Below, piece by piece: positions 1 through 8,193 of a DNA stretch of 64,000 nt. The first letter of the stretch is position 1. Each line of letters begins with the position of its first letter. The stretch covers positions 1 to 64,000 of the forward strand of contig NZ_JOEY01000036.1 in assembly GCF_000718165.1 (NCBI RefSeq). Direction: 5' to 3'. Made by a program: the position numbers and the translations under genes. Origin of the DNA: Streptomyces fulvoviolaceus (GTDB taxonomy: Bacteria > Actinomycetota > Actinomycetes > Streptomycetales > Streptomycetaceae). Under the pieces are notes generated by a model. The model made no database searches, was not told the origin of the DNA, and worked only from the letters and a program-made list of their open reading frames with translations.

Positions 1-1
1 C

Positions 2-895
2 GCCGAGACCTCCGGTGTCTGCCACTTCGCCTACGACGACGAGGAGACCTGCCTCGCCGAGGTCCGCTACCTCCTGTCGATGCTCCCGCAGAACAACCGG
101 GAGAACCCTCCGCGGGTGGAGCCCACCGACGAGACGGACCGCCGCAGCGACGTCCTGCTCGACCTGGTGCCGGCCGACGGCAACCGGCCGTACGACATGA
201 CCAAGGTCATCGAGGAGATCGTCGACGACGGCGACTACCTCGAGGTCCACGAGCGCTGGGCCCGCAACATCATCTGTGCGCTGGCCCGCCTCGACGGCCA
301 GGTCGTCGGCATCGTCGCCAACCAGCCGCAGAGCCTGGCGGGCGTACTGGACATCGAGGCCAGCGAAAAAGCTGCACGTTTCGTCCAGATGTGTGACGCT
401 TTTAACATCCCGATCGTCACTTTCCTGGATGTCCCCGGCTTCCTGCCGGGCGTCGACCAGGAGCACGGCGGGATCATCCGTCACGGCGCGAAGCTGCTGT
501 ACGCCTACTGCAACGCGACCGTGCCGCGGATCTCCCTGATCCTGCGCAAGGCGTACGGAGGCGCGTACATCGTCATGGACAGCCAGTCCATCGGCGCGGA
601 CCTCACGTATGCCTGGCCGACGAACGAGATCGCCGTGATGGGCGCGGAAGGTGCCGCCAACGTCATCTTCCGGCGTCAGATCGCCGAGGCCGAGGACCCC
701 GAGGCCATGCGGGCCCGCATGGTCAAGGAGTACAAGTCCGAGCTCATGCACCCCTATTACGCGGCCGAGCGCGGCCTGGTGGACGACGTCATCGACCCGG
801 CGGAAACCCGCGAGGTCCTGATCAAGTCCCTGGCGATGCTGCACACCAAGCACGCCGACCTGCCCAGCCGCAAGCACGGCAACCCCCCGCAGTAA
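2..895 (+). CDS. accB: Acyl-CoA (propionyl-CoA) carboxylase beta subunit, 3' part
   Basis: The open frame enters from the left edge and gives the last 297 residues of a carboxyltransferase beta subunit, usually about 530 residues. This subunit moves the carboxyl group from biotin to propionyl- or acetyl-CoA, making methylmalonyl- or malonyl-CoA for fatty acid and polyketide synthesis. The C-terminal crotonase-type half is visible: VPGFLPGVDQEHGGIIRHGAK and RKAYGGAYIVMDS form the oxyanion-hole and CoA-binding regions, and GAEGAANVIFRRQI lies further on. accE follows 35 bp downstream, the arrangement known for S. coelicolor accB-accE. The gene is also called pccB. The N-terminal half is outside the window. 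Confidence 0.93.
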   Translation, partial: AETSGVCHFAYDDEETCLAEVRYLLSMLPQNNRENPPRVEPTDETDRRSDVLLDLVPADGNRPYDMTKVIEEIVDDGDYLEVHERWARNIICALARLDGQVVGIVANQPQSLAGVLDIEASEKAARFVQMCDAFNIPIVTFLDVPGFLPGVDQEHGGIIRHGAKLLYAYCNATVPRISLILRKAYGGAYIVMDSQSIGADLTYAWPTNEIAVMGAEGAANVIFRRQIAEAEDPEAMRARMVKEYKSELMHPYYAAERGLVDDVIDPAETREVLIKSLAMLHTKHADLPSRKHGNPPQ

Positions 896-930
896 CCCCG
901 CGGAAACCTCTCTCACGGAGACTGACACCC

Positions 931-1122
931 ATGAACACCGCTGACATTCGCGTCGAGAAGGGCCACGCCGAGCCCGAGGAAGTCGCCGCCATCACGGCCA
1001 TCCTCCTGGCCCGCGCGGCGGCCGCCCCGTCGGACGTCCAGACCCACCGAGGCCACCCGAAGGCCGGCTGGCGCCGCCTGGAGCGCGAGGGCGGCTTCCG
1101 CGCCCCGCACAGCTGGCACTGA
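931..1122 (+). CDS. accE: Acyl-CoA carboxylase epsilon subunit
   Basis: A 63-residue protein with the PEEVAAITAILLARAAA helix and a C-terminal GGFRAPHSW element typical of actinobacterial epsilon subunits. These small proteins bind the beta subunit and stimulate the carboxylase complex; they have no catalytic role of their own. It starts at ATG behind CACGGAGA and sits directly after the beta subunit, which supports co-transcription. A strong hairpin terminator follows. Identification rests on size, position and the AITAILLA motif. The family diverges quickly, so position is part of the argument. Confidence 0.88.
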   Translation: MNTADIRVEKGHAEPEEVAAITAILLARAAAAPSDVQTHRGHPKAGWRRLEREGGFRAPHSWH

Positions 1123-1133
1123 GCACTGCACAA

Positions 1134-1175
1134 CAAGAAGGGCCCCTCTCCAAGAGAGGGGCCCTTCTTGCTTTT
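1134..1175. terminator. Bidirectional terminator between accE and cvnD2
   Basis: A perfect 17-bp inverted repeat (CAAGAAGGGCCCCTCTC and its complement) with a 3-nt loop, followed by CTTTT. It lies 11 bp after the accE stop and can serve the converging cvn2 operon from the other side. Confidence 0.8.
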
Positions 1176-1176
1176 A

Positions 1177-1230
1177 GGGGCGCGGGGCTGTATCGATTTG
1201 CGGCTCCGCCGCGTGGGCGCGAACGGCCAC
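1177..1230. repeat. Streptomyces interspersed intergenic repeat, copy A
   Basis: The element begins GGGGCGCGGGG, contains a GCGGC-TCC-GCCGC hairpin and ends with a GCGCGAACGGCCAC block. A close relative with the same hairpin lies at 41864-41915, and a shortened form lies inside smc at 51500-51528. Such elements recur between Streptomyces genes. Function is unknown. Recognition is from memory of similar elements plus the copies in this window. Confidence 0.6.
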
Positions 1231-1287
1231 GGGCTGCCCGCAGACGGCTCACGACCGTCAGAGGCAGCCCAGTGGCCGTACGAACAA

Positions 1288-1869
1288 CTACCGCAAACGA
1301 GCCATCAAAGCGTGCTCAACGAGCGTGATGAGCGCCGACTTGGCGTCCGCGCGGTGGCGGGCGTCCGTCGTGATGATCGGAGTGTCCGGCCCGATCTGCA
1401 GCGCTTCCCGAACCTCGTCCGGGTTGTACGGCTGGTTGCCGTCAAAGCCGTTCAGGGCGATCACAAACGGAAGGCCCGAGTTCTCGAAATAGTCGACCGC
1501 GGGGAAGCAGTCGGCAAGGCGCCTTGTGTCAACGAGGACGATCGCGCCGATGGCGCCGCGCACCAGGTCGTCCCACATGAACCAGAAGCGGTCCTGGCCC
1601 GGCGTACCGAAGAGGTACAGGATCAGGTCCTGGTCCAGGGTGATGCGCCCGAAGTCCATGGCGACCGTCGTGGTCGTCTTGTCCCCGGTGTGGGTGAGGT
1701 CGTCGATGCCGGCCGAAGCTGACGTCATGACGGCCTCGGTACGCAGCGGGTTGATCTCCGAGACGGCCCCGACGAACGTGGTCTTGCCCACGCCGAAGCC
1801 ACCCGCCACCACGATCTTCGCTGAGGTGGTGGAGCGGGAAGGACCGCCGCTAGAGCTTGCGAAGTCCAC
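1288..1869 (-). CDS. cvnD2: Conservon GTP-binding protein CvnD
   Basis: A 193-residue small GTPase of the conservon (Rop/Mgl-like) family, the output switch of the CvnABCD membrane complex. Visible motifs are the P-loop GGFGVGKTT (residues about 21-29), a G3 region GTPGQDR, and ALNGFDG where Ras-type proteins have NKxD, so nucleotide specificity may be unusual. It starts at GTG and overlaps the end of cvnC2 by 20 bp, implying translational coupling. From residue 16 on it differs from CvnD1 at only nine positions. The number 2 is assigned from S. coelicolor synteny (next to accE). Confidence 0.9.
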   Translation of the reverse strand: MDFASSSGGPSRSTTSAKIVVAGGFGVGKTTFVGAVSEINPLRTEAVMTSASAGIDDLTHTGDKTTTTVAMDFGRITLDQDLILYLFGTPGQDRFWFMWDDLVRGAIGAIVLVDTRRLADCFPAVDYFENSGLPFVIALNGFDGNQPYNPDEVREALQIGPDTPIITTDARHRADAKSALITLVEHALMARLR

Positions 1870-2443
1870 TGAGCACCCTTTCGAGCAGTGTCACGTCTGG
1901 CTGGCCGCCGGCGTTCTCGTCGCCGCCGGGCTGATGGATGGCGACCAGGCCCGCCTCCGCCAAGTCGGCGACGAGGATCCTGGCCACGCCGAGAGGGATG
2001 GTCAGCAGAGCCGAGATTTCGGCGACCGACTTGATCTCCCGGCAGAGGTTGCAGATCCGCTGATGCTCGGGCAACTGGCCCTGCATCTGGTGCGGCTGCG
2101 CGGTGGTGTGCACCAGTGCCTCGATGGCGAGCTGGTACCGCGGCCTGGTGCGGCCGCCCGTCATGGCGTACGGGCGCACCAGGGGGTTGTTCGCCGCCCC
2201 TGCGGGCGACGGCTCGGGGGAGCGGCGCTGCGGCTGCACGGGCTGGATGCGCGGGGCCGGCGGCTGGTCGTACGGCGACGGCCCGGGACCCTGGGGGCCC
2301 TGGGGCGCGTACGGCTGCTGACGCCGCTGGCTCGGTGCGGAGGGGAAGTTGTAACGGTTCGGGTTCTGGGAACCGTCGTTCTGACCCTGGCCAGGGCCGT
2401 ACGACCAATTACCCGACGATGAACCGCCTGGGGGTGTTGCCAC
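1850..2443 (-). CDS. cvnC2: Conservon protein CvnC (DUF742)
   Basis: A 197-residue protein with a Gln/Pro/Tyr-rich N-terminal extension of about 90 residues and a C-terminal DUF742 domain: LVRPYAMTGGRTRP, LPEHQRICNLCRE, then a winged-helix-like ISALLTIPLGVARILVADLA. DUF742 proteins act with CvnB and CvnD beneath the CvnA sensor. I chose GTG at 2443 because GGAGGAGGAG lies just upstream; an in-frame ATG 30 bp earlier lacks such a site. It overlaps cvnD2 by 20 bp. The N-terminal extension is much longer than in CvnC1 (131 residues). Confidence 0.88.
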   Translation of the reverse strand: MATPPGGSSSGNWSYGPGQGQNDGSQNPNRYNFPSAPSQRRQQPYAPQGPQGPGPSPYDQPPAPRIQPVQPQRRSPEPSPAGAANNPLVRPYAMTGGRTRPRYQLAIEALVHTTAQPHQMQGQLPEHQRICNLCREIKSVAEISALLTIPLGVARILVADLAEAGLVAIHQPGGDENAGGQPDVTLLERVLSGLRKL

Positions 2444-2539
2444 TTTCTCTCCTCCTCCGACCGTGCCGGGCACCCATCACTGTGGAGCCGCGTCCCGAAA
2501 CCTTATGGCCTCGGGACGCCAAAACGCACCGACTGTCTG

Positions 2540-2953
2540 CTAGTTGAGAAGGCTCCCCTGGAGCTCCGCTCGCAGATCGGGCGTCAGGACCGTGCCGGCA
2601 CGGTCCACCAGAAGGGCCATCTCGTACCCAATGAGGCCGATGTCCGCCTCCGGGTGGGCGAGAACAGCGAGCGAGGAACCGTCGGACACGGACATGATGA
2701 AGAGGAATCCCCGCTCCATCTCCACAACCGTCTGGTTCACGCTGCCGCCCTCGAAGATGCGCGAGGCACCCGCGGTGAGGGACGTCAGACCGGAGGCGAC
2801 GGCCGCAAGCTGGTCGGCACGGTCGCGCGGAAAGCCTTCGGACATCGCCAGAAGGAGTCCATCGGCGGAGACCACCACCGTGTGCGACACCCCGGGGGTG
2901 TTGTCCACGAAGTTGGTGATCAACCAGTTCAGGTTCTGTGCCGCCTGGCTCAT
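2540..2953 (-). CDS. cvnB2: Conservon roadblock/LC7 protein CvnB
   Basis: A 137-residue single-domain roadblock/LC7 protein (LNWLITNFVDNTPGVSHTVVV to AVLAHPEADIGLIGYEMALL). Roadblock proteins dimerise and regulate small GTPases, here presumably CvnD. The ATG at 2953 is used. A GTG nine bases upstream (2962), seven bases from AGGAG, is an equally good start and would add three residues. It begins almost at the cvnA2 stop, so A and B are co-transcribed. It differs from CvnB1 at seven residues. Confidence 0.9.
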   Translation of the reverse strand: MSQAAQNLNWLITNFVDNTPGVSHTVVVSADGLLLAMSEGFPRDRADQLAAVASGLTSLTAGASRIFEGGSVNQTVVEMERGFLFIMSVSDGSSLAVLAHPEADIGLIGYEMALLVDRAGTVLTPDLRAELQGSLLN

Positions 2954-2963
2954 CGGGCTCACA

Positions 2964-5900
2964 CTAACGCTCCTGGTTGTAGGTGCTGTCAGAGCCGAAG
3001 CCCTGACCGTTCGTTTCACTGCCTGCGTTGCGTCCTCGCTCGACGCCACGACGCAGGTTGCTCAGCCTGCCCCGGATGTCCTCGGGAGCGCGGGAGACCT
3101 GTGGGCCGCCCTGGGGGGTCGTCTCGGCGGCTCCCTCGACCAGGTTGGCCTTGGGCACCCGCCGCGGCAGGCCGGAGGAGGTCACCCCGCCCGCCTTGGG
3201 CTTCTTGAGCTGCGCGGCCTGCTGCCAGCGGTCGTCGTTGGCCGAGCGCCAGTCGACGGTGCCGGTGCTGCCGTTGGTGTTGCCACCGTTGGCGTTTCCG
3301 TTGCCGCCGAAGATGTCGCCGGTGCTGCCGTTGCTCTCCGGTGCGGGGGCCGGCGGCTCCTGGTTCACGTGCCGTGCGCCGCCGGAGCCGTTCGTGCCGC
3401 TCGGGGTGGATCCGCGGCGCGGAAGTCCGGCGTCGGTGAGGTCGTGGACGGCGGAGCGGGCCGGTCCCGGACGCTCGAAGCCTACGCGGTCCCGCTCGCC
3501 CACGTCAGCGGCCTGCGCGGATTCCGCTTGCGGAGCGTACTGGTCCTGGTACCCGCCCTGGTAGCTGTCCTGCTGCGGCCAGTCGTCCTGGTAGCGCTGC
3601 TCCTCGAAGGGCGAGAAGGTCTCCGGGGCGGCGGCGTGGGCGGGCGCGGGCTCCTCCTGGACCGGCTCCGCATACGCGGGCTCCGGGTAACCACTGTTGG
3701 AGGAGAAGGTGTCGTTCCGCGGCAGTCCGCCGTTCGGCGCGTAGTACTGCTCCTCGTACGACGGCTGCTGGGGCTCCTCGTACGGAGCCTGCTGCGGCTC
3801 GTCGTAGGAGGGCCGGCGCTGCTGCTCGTACGCGGCGGGCTGCTGCTCCTGGAAGCCACCCTGCGCGTTGTCGTAGCCGGGCCGGGCGTCGAACCCGTCG
3901 GCGTACGACTGCGACTCCGGGCCCTGCAGAGCGGGCGGCCCGTCCGGCGACTGGGCCTCCAGGGCCGCCCGGCGCTCCTCGCGCATCAGGGAGCGGCCTA
4001 CGGGGTCCAGCTCGCGGATGTCGTCCGGGACCTCCGAGTAGCGGCTGTCGTCGAAGCCGAGCTCCGCCGCCGTACGCATCGGCTGGCCGCCGTTGAAGTT
4101 CTCGCCACCCTGGAAGTGCTGCTGCTCCGGGATGATCTGCGAGACGGTGAACTCGTCCTGGGACGGCTGCTGCTCGCCGCCACCACCGTGGGTGATCGCG
4201 TCGGGCAGCATGACCAGCGAGGTGGTGCCGGCCTGCTCGCCCGAGGGGCGCAGCTGGACGCGGATGCCGTGCCGGTCGGACAGCCGGCCGACCACGAACA
4301 GGCCCATGCGCTGCGAGATCGCGGCGTCCACGGTCGGCGGGTTGGCCAGCTTGTGGTTGATGTCCGCGAAGTCCTCGGCGGTGAGGCCGATGCCCTTGTC
4401 GTGGATCTCGATCATGATGCGGCCGTCGGGGAGACGGGTCGCGGTGACGCGGACCTTGGTCTGCGGCGAGGAGAACGTCGTGGCGTTCTCCAGGAGCTCG
4501 GCGAGCAGGTGCACGAGGTCGGTGACCGCGCGGCCGTGGATCTCGGCCTCCGGGACGCCCGAGAGCTCGATGCGCTCGTACTGCTCCACCTCGGAGGAGG
4601 CGGCGCGCAGCACGTCGACCATCGGGACCGGCTGGTCCCAGCGGCGGCCGGGCTCCTCGCCGGCGAGGACGAGGAGGTTCTCGCCGTTGCGGCGCATACG
4701 GGTCGCGAGGTGATCCAGGCGGAAGAGGTTCTCCAGCTGGTCCGGGTCGGCCTCGTTGTTCTCCAGGTCGGTGATGAGGGTCAGCTGGCCCTCGATCAGG
4801 GACTGGTTGCGGCGCGAGAGGTTGGTGAAGATCGCGTTGATGTTGCCACGGAGCAGGGCCTGCTCGGAGGCGAGCCGGACCGCCTCGCGGTGGACCTGGT
4901 CGAAGGCGCGGGCGACTTCGCCGATCTCGTCCTTGGTGGTGATCGGGATGGGCTGGACACGGGTGTCCACGCGGCCCGGGTCGGTGCGCGAGAGCTGGTC
5001 GACCAGCATCGGCAGACGCTGCTCGGCGATGCCGAAGGCGGCGTTGCGCAGCTGGCGCATCGCGCGGGACATCTGGCGGGCCACGGCACCGGCCAGGATG
5101 AACGCGAGGAGCAGGGCGACCACGACGGCGGCACCGGTGATGAAGGCGTCGCGCTTGGCGCTGTCGGCGATGCTCGCGGCCTCGTTCACCGCGGTGTCGG
5201 CCAGGTCCGTCTCGATCTGGCGGTAGGCGTTGTACTTGAGGGTGTTGACCGCCCAGAAGTTCTCGGCCGTGATGCCGTCCTTGGCGAGCGCCTCACGGGC
5301 GCTGTCGTCCATGGACTGCATCTGCACGATGCCCGACACCATGTCGGTGGGGTTGGACGGCGGCGGGACGTACGTCTGGCCGGCGGCGGCGGCCTTCGTG
5401 GCCGCCTCCTTGGCCATCGCCGCGCCCTCGGCGGTGATCTGCTTCTTGGCGTCCTCGAGCTTCTGCGCGTCCGCCTCGGTGCCACCGCCGACGTACTCCT
5501 CGACGGCGATGCCCTCGAGGTACGCGTACGAGGAGAGGGCGACCTTCTGGGTGGCGAAGCTGCTCAGCCCCGGGCCGGGCTTGACCAGCAGGTGCATACC
5601 GATGGAGCGCTGCAGCGACAGGGCCGCCTTGGTGAGCTCGATCGCGTAGACGGTACGGCCATAGCTGGTGATGTTTCCGGTGCCCAGACCGAGCTCGTTG
5701 GCGAACTCCGTCAGCGGGTGAGCGACCAGGGTGTAACCCTCTTCGGTCTTCACACCGGTCATCTTGGGCGAGGTGTAGGCACCCGCCCGCAGCGTCTGGA
5801 GCTTGGGCTCCTGGGCGCGGAACAGCTTGAGGCGGCGCTGCAGGCCCGCCGTCTGCGGCATGTTCTGCGCGGCCTCGTCGAAGGTGTCGGCGGCCTCGTC

Positions 5901-6299
5901 CGTCTTCTTGCGGGCGGCGACGACGGTCTTGTCGTCCTGGCCGTTGCCGCTCAGCAGCGGGGCCGCGGTGATGTCGCGCTCGTTGTAGAGGGCGTCCGCG
6001 TAGGTCAGGGAGGCCCGCACCAGACGCGCGGTGTTCTCCGCGTCCTCGGCCTCCTGCCAGGTGTCGATCGAGCTCTTCACCTGGAAGCCGCCCATGACGA
6101 GGCCGACGATCACGGGTATGAGCAGGATCGCGTTCAGCCGGGTCGGCACCCGCCAGTTGCGCGGGGAGAAACGGCCGCCGCTCGAGGCGGGTGCGGCCGT
6201 CGGCTCCGGCCCGGACACAGGGGCGGGCGCCGCTCCGCGCGGCGGCGGGGTGAAGTTGCCCCGGGCCGACGGCTCGGGACCGTTCTTGCTTCGCCTCAC
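2964..6299 (-). CDS. cvnA2: Conservon sensor histidine kinase-like protein CvnA
   Basis: A 1111-residue membrane sensor. After a Pro-rich cytoplasmic start there is TM1 (about residues 53-73), an extracytoplasmic nitrate/nitrite-sensor-like helical domain, TM2 (about 386-408), a HAMP linker, a DHp-like helix pair (LDHLATRMRR) and a GHKL ATPase with N-box ELLENA (about 598) and G1 box HDKGIGL (about 634). Residues from about 720 on are low complexity, rich in Gln, Tyr, Glu and Pro, ending in a conserved basic SGLPRRVPKANLV and RLSNLRRGVERG stretch. In conservons CvnA scaffolds B, C and D at the membrane. It starts at GTG 6299 as first gene of the cvn2 operon. Confidence 0.9.
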   Translation of the reverse strand: MRRSKNGPEPSARGNFTPPPRGAAPAPVSGPEPTAAPASSGGRFSPRNWRVPTRLNAILLIPVIVGLVMGGFQVKSSIDTWQEAEDAENTARLVRASLTYADALYNERDITAAPLLSGNGQDDKTVVAARKKTDEAADTFDEAAQNMPQTAGLQRRLKLFRAQEPKLQTLRAGAYTSPKMTGVKTEEGYTLVAHPLTEFANELGLGTGNITSYGRTVYAIELTKAALSLQRSIGMHLLVKPGPGLSSFATQKVALSSYAYLEGIAVEEYVGGGTEADAQKLEDAKKQITAEGAAMAKEAATKAAAAGQTYVPPPSNPTDMVSGIVQMQSMDDSAREALAKDGITAENFWAVNTLKYNAYRQIETDLADTAVNEAASIADSAKRDAFITGAAVVVALLLAFILAGAVARQMSRAMRQLRNAAFGIAEQRLPMLVDQLSRTDPGRVDTRVQPIPITTKDEIGEVARAFDQVHREAVRLASEQALLRGNINAIFTNLSRRNQSLIEGQLTLITDLENNEADPDQLENLFRLDHLATRMRRNGENLLVLAGEEPGRRWDQPVPMVDVLRAASSEVEQYERIELSGVPEAEIHGRAVTDLVHLLAELLENATTFSSPQTKVRVTATRLPDGRIMIEIHDKGIGLTAEDFADINHKLANPPTVDAAISQRMGLFVVGRLSDRHGIRVQLRPSGEQAGTTSLVMLPDAITHGGGGEQQPSQDEFTVSQIIPEQQHFQGGENFNGGQPMRTAAELGFDDSRYSEVPDDIRELDPVGRSLMREERRAALEAQSPDGPPALQGPESQSYADGFDARPGYDNAQGGFQEQQPAAYEQQRRPSYDEPQQAPYEEPQQPSYEEQYYAPNGGLPRNDTFSSNSGYPEPAYAEPVQEEPAPAHAAAPETFSPFEEQRYQDDWPQQDSYQGGYQDQYAPQAESAQAADVGERDRVGFERPGPARSAVHDLTDAGLPRRGSTPSGTNGSGGARHVNQEPPAPAPESNGSTGDIFGGNGNANGGNTNGSTGTVDWRSANDDRWQQAAQLKKPKAGGVTSSGLPRRVPKANLVEGAAETTPQGGPQVSRAPEDIRGRLSNLRRGVERGRNAGSETNGQGFGSDSTYNQER

Positions 6300-6503
6300 T
6301 CGACCAACAACCTTCCGGCGGGGTCGGCACCTCTACGTTGTGCCGCAAGTCTCTCAGAGCCCGGTTCGCCATCGACCAATGAGTACGTCTTTGACTATTG
6401 GGCAGTTCAGGCATTCCAGCACGTCGGCCTGCACACCTCCAAACAGTGGAAGGCGTGGATTCGAAGTGATGTAAGCCCTAGATAAAACGGTCATAAAGAG
6501 CGA

Positions 6504-6523
6504 GCCCCGTCAAAAGACGGGGC
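6504..6523. terminator. Hairpin terminator, cvn1 side
   Basis: GCCCCGTC-AAAA-GACGGGGC, a perfect 8-bp stem with an AAAA (or TTTT) loop, in the spacer between the conservons. Confidence 0.55.
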
Positions 6524-6601
6524 CTTCGTGCGCGCAGCGACACCGGCTGACCGCGACGCGTGGCCGTACCACCCGATTCCTCTGCCGAAACGTTATGAAC
6601 A

Positions 6602-6639
6602 CCGGGGCCGACCGTGTCAAAGGACACAGTCGGCTCCGG
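6602..6639. terminator. Second hairpin downstream of cvnD1
   Basis: A 17-bp inverted repeat with two mismatches (left arm CCGGGGCCGACCGTGTC) and a 4-nt loop, 66 bp past the cvnD1 stop on the minus strand. It probably acts with the hairpin at 6504-6523 as a tandem terminator. Confidence 0.55.
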
Positions 6640-6704
6640 CGCATCTACGACAACTGCCGTATGGCGCTGTTGACTTGGGTTCTGCATGTCACGGACCTGG
6701 GGCG

Positions 6705-7280
6705 TTACCTCAGACGGGCCATGAGCGCGTGCTCGACCAGCGTGATCAGCGCACCCTTGGCATCGGACCGATGACGGGCGTCCGTCGTGATGATCGGCGC
6801 GTCCGGCCCGATCTGCAGGGCCTCGCGCACCTCCTCGGGAGCGTACGGCTGGTGCCCCTCGAAGCCGTTGAGCGCGACGACGAACGGCAGGCCGCTGTTC
6901 TCGAAGTAGTCGACCGCGGGGAAGCAGTCGGCGAGGCGGCGGGTGTCCACCAGCACGATCGCGCCGATGGCGCCGCGCACCAGGTCGTCCCACATGAACC
7001 AGAAACGGTCCTGGCCCGGCGTACCGAAGAGGTACAGGATCAGGTCCTGGTCCAGCGTGATGCGTCCGAAGTCCATGGCGACCGTGGTGGTCGTCTTGCC
7101 TCCGGTGTGGGTGAGGTCGTCGATGCCCGCGCTCGCGGACGTCATGACGGCCTCGGTGCGCAGCGGGTTGATCTCGGAGACGGCGCCCACGAACGTGGTC
7201 TTGCCCACGCCGAAACCACCCGCCACCACGATCTTCGCGGAGGTGGTCGCCCGGCCTCCGTCAGAGCTTGCGAAGTCCAC
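6705..7280 (-). CDS. cvnD1: Conservon GTP-binding protein CvnD
   Basis: A 191-residue GTPase with P-loop GGFGVGKTT, GTPGQDR and ALNGFEG in place of NKxD. It is almost the same protein as CvnD2, differing mainly in the first 15 residues. ATG at 7280 lies within the end of cvnC1 (20-bp overlap), the same geometry as in cvn2. Known role of the family: the GTPase end of a membrane complex; the cvn1 conservon of S. coelicolor affects aerial growth and antibiotic production. Numbering follows synteny. Confidence 0.9.
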   Translation of the reverse strand: MDFASSDGGRATTSAKIVVAGGFGVGKTTFVGAVSEINPLRTEAVMTSASAGIDDLTHTGGKTTTTVAMDFGRITLDQDLILYLFGTPGQDRFWFMWDDLVRGAIGAIVLVDTRRLADCFPAVDYFENSGLPFVVALNGFEGHQPYAPEEVREALQIGPDAPIITTDARHRSDAKGALITLVEHALMARLR

Positions 7281-7656
7281 TGAGCACCCTTTCGAGCAGT
7301 GTCACGTCCGGAGCGCCGGTGCTCTCGTCGCCGCCCGGCTGGTGAATGGCGACAAGGCCGGCCTCCGCGAGGTCCGCGACGAGGATCCGGGCCACACCCA
7401 GGGGCATGGCCAGCAGCGCCGAGACCTCGGCGACCGACTTCACCTCACGGCACAGGTGGCAGATGCGCTGGTGCTCCGGGAGCAGCCCCATGAGCGCCGC
7501 CGGGTCGGCCGTGGTGCTGATCAGGGCCTCGATGGCGAGCTGGTAGCGCGGCCGGGTCCGGCCGCCGGTCATCGCGTAAGGACGTACCAGCGGCTGGTCG
7601 CCCTCATCCTCGTACGGCTCCGCGTACGGATCATGAGAGGCGGTGGGCGGGGTCAT
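7261..7656 (-). CDS. cvnC1: Conservon protein CvnC (DUF742)
   Basis: A 131-residue DUF742 protein: PLVRPYAMTGGRTRP, LLPEHQRICHLCRE, VSALLAMPLGVARILVADLA, then the shared C-terminus TLLERVLSGLRKL. ATG at 7656 is chosen because GGAGG lies five bases upstream; longer in-frame starts have no such site. Compared with CvnC2 it lacks the long Gln/Pro-rich N-terminal extension, a visible difference between the two conservons. Confidence 0.9.
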   Translation of the reverse strand: MTPPTASHDPYAEPYEDEGDQPLVRPYAMTGGRTRPRYQLAIEALISTTADPAALMGLLPEHQRICHLCREVKSVAEVSALLAMPLGVARILVADLAEAGLVAIHQPGGDESTGAPDVTLLERVLSGLRKL

Positions 7657-7770
7657 GAATCCTCCGGGCGGGACAGCATGTCTTCGGTCAGTCGTGCCGT
7701 CTGGCATGGCCGGTGGGGGGATTGTGTCGGCCGGACGGTGATTTGGTGAGGCGGGTGGTGCCGGGGACCG

Positions 7771-8184
7771 TCAGTGGAGAAGACTTCCCTGTAGTTCGGC
7801 GCGCAGGTCGGGCGTGAGCACTGCGCCCGCGCGGTCGACCAGCAGCGCCATCTCGTAGCCGACGAGGCCGATGTCGCAGTCGGGGTGTGCGAGGACGGCG
7901 AGGGACGAGCCGTCCGAGACGGACATGAGGAAGAGGAACCCTCGCTCCATCTCCACGACCGTCTGCGCCACGGAGCCGCCCTCGAAGATCCGGGATGCAC
8001 CGGCCGTCAGCGACGTGAGTCCGGACGCGACGGCCGCCAGCTGGTCGGCACGGTCGCGGGGGAAACCCTCCGACATCGCCAGCAGAAGACCGTCGGCGGA
8101 CACGACGACGGTGTGGGACACCCCTGGGGTGTTGTCCACGAAGTTGGTGATCAACCAGTTGAGGTTCTGTGCCGCCTGGCTCAT
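7771..8184 (-). CDS. cvnB1: Conservon roadblock/LC7 protein CvnB
   Basis: A 137-residue roadblock/LC7 protein, 130 of 137 positions the same as CvnB2. It starts at ATG 8184; a TTG at 8193, directly after the cvnA1 stop and six bases from GGAG, is an alternative that adds three residues. The same GGAGCGTTAGT junction precedes both cvnB genes, so the A-B junction itself was duplicated or conserved. Expected to bridge CvnA and the CvnC/CvnD pair. Confidence 0.9.
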   Translation of the reverse strand: MSQAAQNLNWLITNFVDNTPGVSHTVVVSADGLLLAMSEGFPRDRADQLAAVASGLTSLTAGASRIFEGGSVAQTVVEMERGFLFLMSVSDGSSLAVLAHPDCDIGLVGYEMALLVDRAGAVLTPDLRAELQGSLLH

Positions 8185-8193
8185 CGGGCTCAA

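Larger units (their letters stand above)
6300..6704. other. Intergenic region between the two conservons
   Basis: A 405-bp spacer. It should hold the cvn2 promoter (right of 6299, minus strand) and carries two hairpins that end the cvn1 operon. I see no coding frame with Streptomyces-like codon use and no clear promoter hexamers. Confidence 0.6.

Noticed and set aside
2544..6485. A 1313-codon open frame on the plus strand opposite cvnA2
   Set aside because: In very high-GC genes the antisense frames stay open; its residue composition (Arg, Leu, Gly, Val heavy) has no domain, and the minus-strand gene has clear motifs.
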